Assembly (NCBI GenBank): GCA_030740135.1
Contig: JASLXW010000188.1
Coordinates: 1 to 7,771, forward strand
Origin: Nitrospinota bacterium
Lineage (GTDB): Bacteria; UBA8248; JACPRG01
Direction: 5' to 3'
Length of the DNA: 7,771 nucleotides
Shown here one piece after another: positions 6,465 through 7,771 of this stretch; position 1 is the stretch's first letter, and each line of letters opens with the position of its first letter. The notes beneath the pieces are model-generated. The model had not been told where the DNA came from, ran no database searches, and worked only from the letters and a program-made list of their open reading frames with translations. Made by a program: the position numbers and the translations under genes.

Positions 6465-7630
6465 GAAGCGGATAGGGAGAACGATTGGGCCGAGGGCTTC
6501 GAGGGATTCGCGGCCGCCAGCCCCAGACGGAGCGCCATCTCGCAAACGACCCGTTCCTCTCCTTCGGTTTGTCGGAGCCTGGATTGAAGCTTGTTGCAAA
6601 AGCGGCCGAGGATAAACCGATCGTCGTCGGGAATTTCTTCGAGAGCCGCCACCCCGCTTCGGTCCACACGAAAGTGAAAGAAGACGCCCTCGAAGCGGTC
6701 TTCCAACTCACCGGCGGCCTCCCAGACCTCCGGTGAAGGAACGCCGGTGAGGCGCAAACTGAGCAGGTCATCCGGCCCGGCCGCATGACGAACCGCCCCG
6801 AAAAGGTCTTCCGGCTTTGCGGAACGGGAAAGGTCGATCTCCTTGACGTGAACCGTCCGCCCCCCCGCGGGGATCCTTTCCAAGTGAACGCTCCTTTCCG
6901 CTTCATTCGTTTCCACTCGACCCAAAAGAAAATAACGCTCACCGGTTTCGCGAGAAGTCATCCCGACCCCGCTGGGCGAGCCGGGATAGGCCGCGAGGGG
7001 CCGCTGTCCGATCTCCCGCCAACTGTGATAATGGCCAAGGGCGACATAATCGAAGGGAAGCCGGGAAATTTCCGCTTCGCTGAAGGGGGCGTCGTCGTAA
7101 CCCTCGCCGAGGACCTCGAGGGAGCCGTGAAAGAGAAGAATCCGAGCCCCCGCCGCATCATCTCCCTCGGCCTGAAGGTCAGCCAAGGGCCGAGACCGGG
7201 GCCGTTCCCGGTCATAAGCCATGCCGAAAACGCGGACCCCCGCGGGCGGAACCTCTTTCCCTTCCAATTGCGGGCGCGAAAAGACCGTGACACCAGCGGC
7301 CTCCATCTCGGACCACACCCCGCCGGGAATGAAGAAATCATGGTTGCCGGGAATCGCGAAGGCCCGAACGCCGGCCTCGCGCAAGCATAGGAAACCCGCC
7401 CGGGCCGCTTCACGGTCCGCCGGCGGAGGGCAGGGGGAGTCGAATAAGTCGCCCGCGACCAGGAAGAGGTCGACCTTTTCCTTCACCGCCCGTTCGACCA
7501 TGCGTCCGAACGCGGCGCGCAGGTCCTCCCGCCTTTCCGGCCCCCGGCCGCCGAGGCTGTCGAATGGACGCCCCAGGTGCACGTCCGCTGTATGGATAAA
7601 GGTAATGTTTTCAGAGGGTTTATCAGACAT
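6461..7630 (-). CDS. SbcD/Mre11-like metallophosphoesterase (YhaO-like)
   Basis: The protein has 389 residues, about the length of SbcD, and carries the complete calcineurin-like phosphoesterase motif set of Mre11/SbcD nucleases: HTADVHLG at 13-20, GDLFD at 60-64, GNHD at 95-98, LLFHGS at 165-170 and GHYH at 199-202. These give the two-metal-site residues Asp16, His18, Asp61, Asn96, His168, His200 and His202, with His97 in the GNHD motif as the expected catalytic histidine. The family cuts DNA ends in complex with its ATPase partner, and here that partner is the next gene, overlapping by four bases. The HTADVHLGRPFDSL opening and the partner's membrane hairpin point to the YhaO/YhaN type, so the activity is inferred from the family. 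There is no signal peptide or membrane segment, so membrane placement would come from the partner. The ATG at 7630 is preceded by GAGG 10 nt upstream. It is the first gene of the operon, about 66 nt from the IS end. Confidence 0.88.
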   Translation of the reverse strand: MSDKPSENITFIHTADVHLGRPFDSLGGRGPERREDLRAAFGRMVERAVKEKVDLFLVAGDLFDSPCPPPADREAARAGFLCLREAGVRAFAIPGNHDFFIPGGVWSEMEAAGVTVFSRPQLEGKEVPPAGVRVFGMAYDRERPRSRPLADLQAEGDDAAGARILLFHGSLEVLGEGYDDAPFSEAEISRLPFDYVALGHYHSWREIGQRPLAAYPGSPSGVGMTSRETGERYFLLGRVETNEAERSVHLERIPAGGRTVHVKEIDLSRSAKPEDLFGAVRHAAGPDDLLSLRLTGVPSPEVWEAAGELEDRFEGVFFHFRVDRSGVAALEEIPDDDRFILGRFCNKLQSRLRQTEGEERVVCEMALRLGLAAANPSKPSAQSFSLSAS

Positions 7631-7661
7631 CCAGAACCCGCCTCACGCCAAGAATCTTCTC

Positions 7662-7691
7662 ATTTTACGTTGGGCCTCTTCCGGCAATCAA
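7662..7691 (-). promoter_or_regulatory. Candidate sigma70-type promoter for the operon
   Basis: On the minus strand TTGATT (7691-7686) is followed after 18 bases by TAAAAT (7667-7662), matching TTGACA at four and TATAAT at five of six positions. Transcription would begin near 7655, giving a leader of about 25 bases before the sbcD-like ATG. It is the only reasonable promoter-like pair seen upstream of the gene block. Its -35 box lies 5 bp inside the IS boundary (7697), so the IS has not disrupted it but may have replaced what lay upstream. This is a match by eye in a short AT-richer patch. Confidence 0.45.
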
Positions 7692-7696
7692 GGCGG

Positions 7697-7771
7697 TGTA
7701 TGGGTTCAAGACATATGAGACACGGGGGCCGTTTTATTGAATGTTTCCAGGTCCTGGGCGGGCGTCAGGTA
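7697..7771 (-). mobile_element. 3' end of an insertion sequence (right copy)
   Basis: This is the same IS end as at 1-110 but in the opposite orientation, so both elements point their transposase 3' ends into the gene block. It begins with TGTATGGG at 7697 and runs off the right edge. It matches the left copy over 75 bases with four mismatches, and the 32 terminal bases (7697-7728) are identical. The sequences flanking the two IS ends are unrelated. Confidence 0.75.
7706..7771 (-). CDS. Transposase C-terminus, integrase-core type (partial)
   Basis: Only the last 21 codons and the TGA stop are present. The peptide reads YLTPAQDLETFNKTAPVSHM and one final Ser. It matches the left copy's tail except for Ala to Asp, Lys to Asn and Thr to Ala changes. 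The stop falls inside the terminal inverted repeat exactly as in the left copy. The rest of the gene is outside the window. Confidence 0.75.
   Translation of the reverse strand, partial: YLTPAQDLETFNKTAPVSHMS

Noticed and set aside
6461..6599. An N-terminal extension of 45 codons for the SbcC-like protein
   Set aside because: It only overlaps the sbcD-like gene, and the family begins at the MKIIALEICG segment with the ATGA overlap at 6464.
5788..6942. A 384-codon minus-strand frame across the sbcD-like and SbcC-like junction
   Set aside because: It overlaps two genes with intact motifs and shows no motif of its own.

Overview
The window is a roughly 60% or higher G+C bacterial fragment. It carries one compact block of genes, all on the minus strand, between two inward-facing, diverged copies of the same insertion-sequence end. 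The mix of families (metallophosphoesterase plus Rad50-like ATPase, 2-phosphosulfolactate phosphatase, NAD kinase, RecN) and the G+C-rich third codon positions suggest an environmental bacterium. Nothing in the window fixes the phylum.

Reading in the direction of transcription (right to left): an IS end (7697-7771, carrying the last 21 codons of a transposase); a short gap with a candidate sigma70-type promoter (7662-7691); an SbcD/YhaO-like metallophosphoesterase (6461-7630); an SbcC/Rad50-related ATPase with a two-helix membrane hairpin in place of a zinc hook, as in the YhaN group (3885-6464); a ComB-family 2-phosphosulfolactate phosphatase (3110-3865); NAD kinase (2078-3103); RecN (308-2029, possibly from 2077); and an unrecognised reading frame that starts inside the recN stop codon (311) and is cut by the left IS end at 110. 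The left IS end (1-110) carries the last 32 codons of the transposase on the plus strand.

The junctions are those of one operon. They are a 4-nt ATGA overlap (sbcD/sbcC-like), a 19-nt gap with a good ribosome binding site (before comB), a 6-nt gap (comB/nadK), a TGA directly followed by an in-frame ATG (nadK/recN), and a 4-nt GTGA overlap (recN/unknown). Two products are DNA-end or recombination ATPases (the SbcC-like protein and RecN) and one is the nuclease partner. NAD kinase next to recN is a common bacterial arrangement. ComB is the metabolic outlier.

The points most worth following are the membrane-hairpin Rad50-like ATPase with its nuclease partner, long poly-G tracts (G10 and G11) inside two of the genes at poorly constrained linkers, the long basic tail of NadK separated from RecN by a single in-frame TGA, and the inverted IS ends that bound the block and truncate the last gene. 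No RNA genes, CRISPR arrays or convincing terminators were seen.
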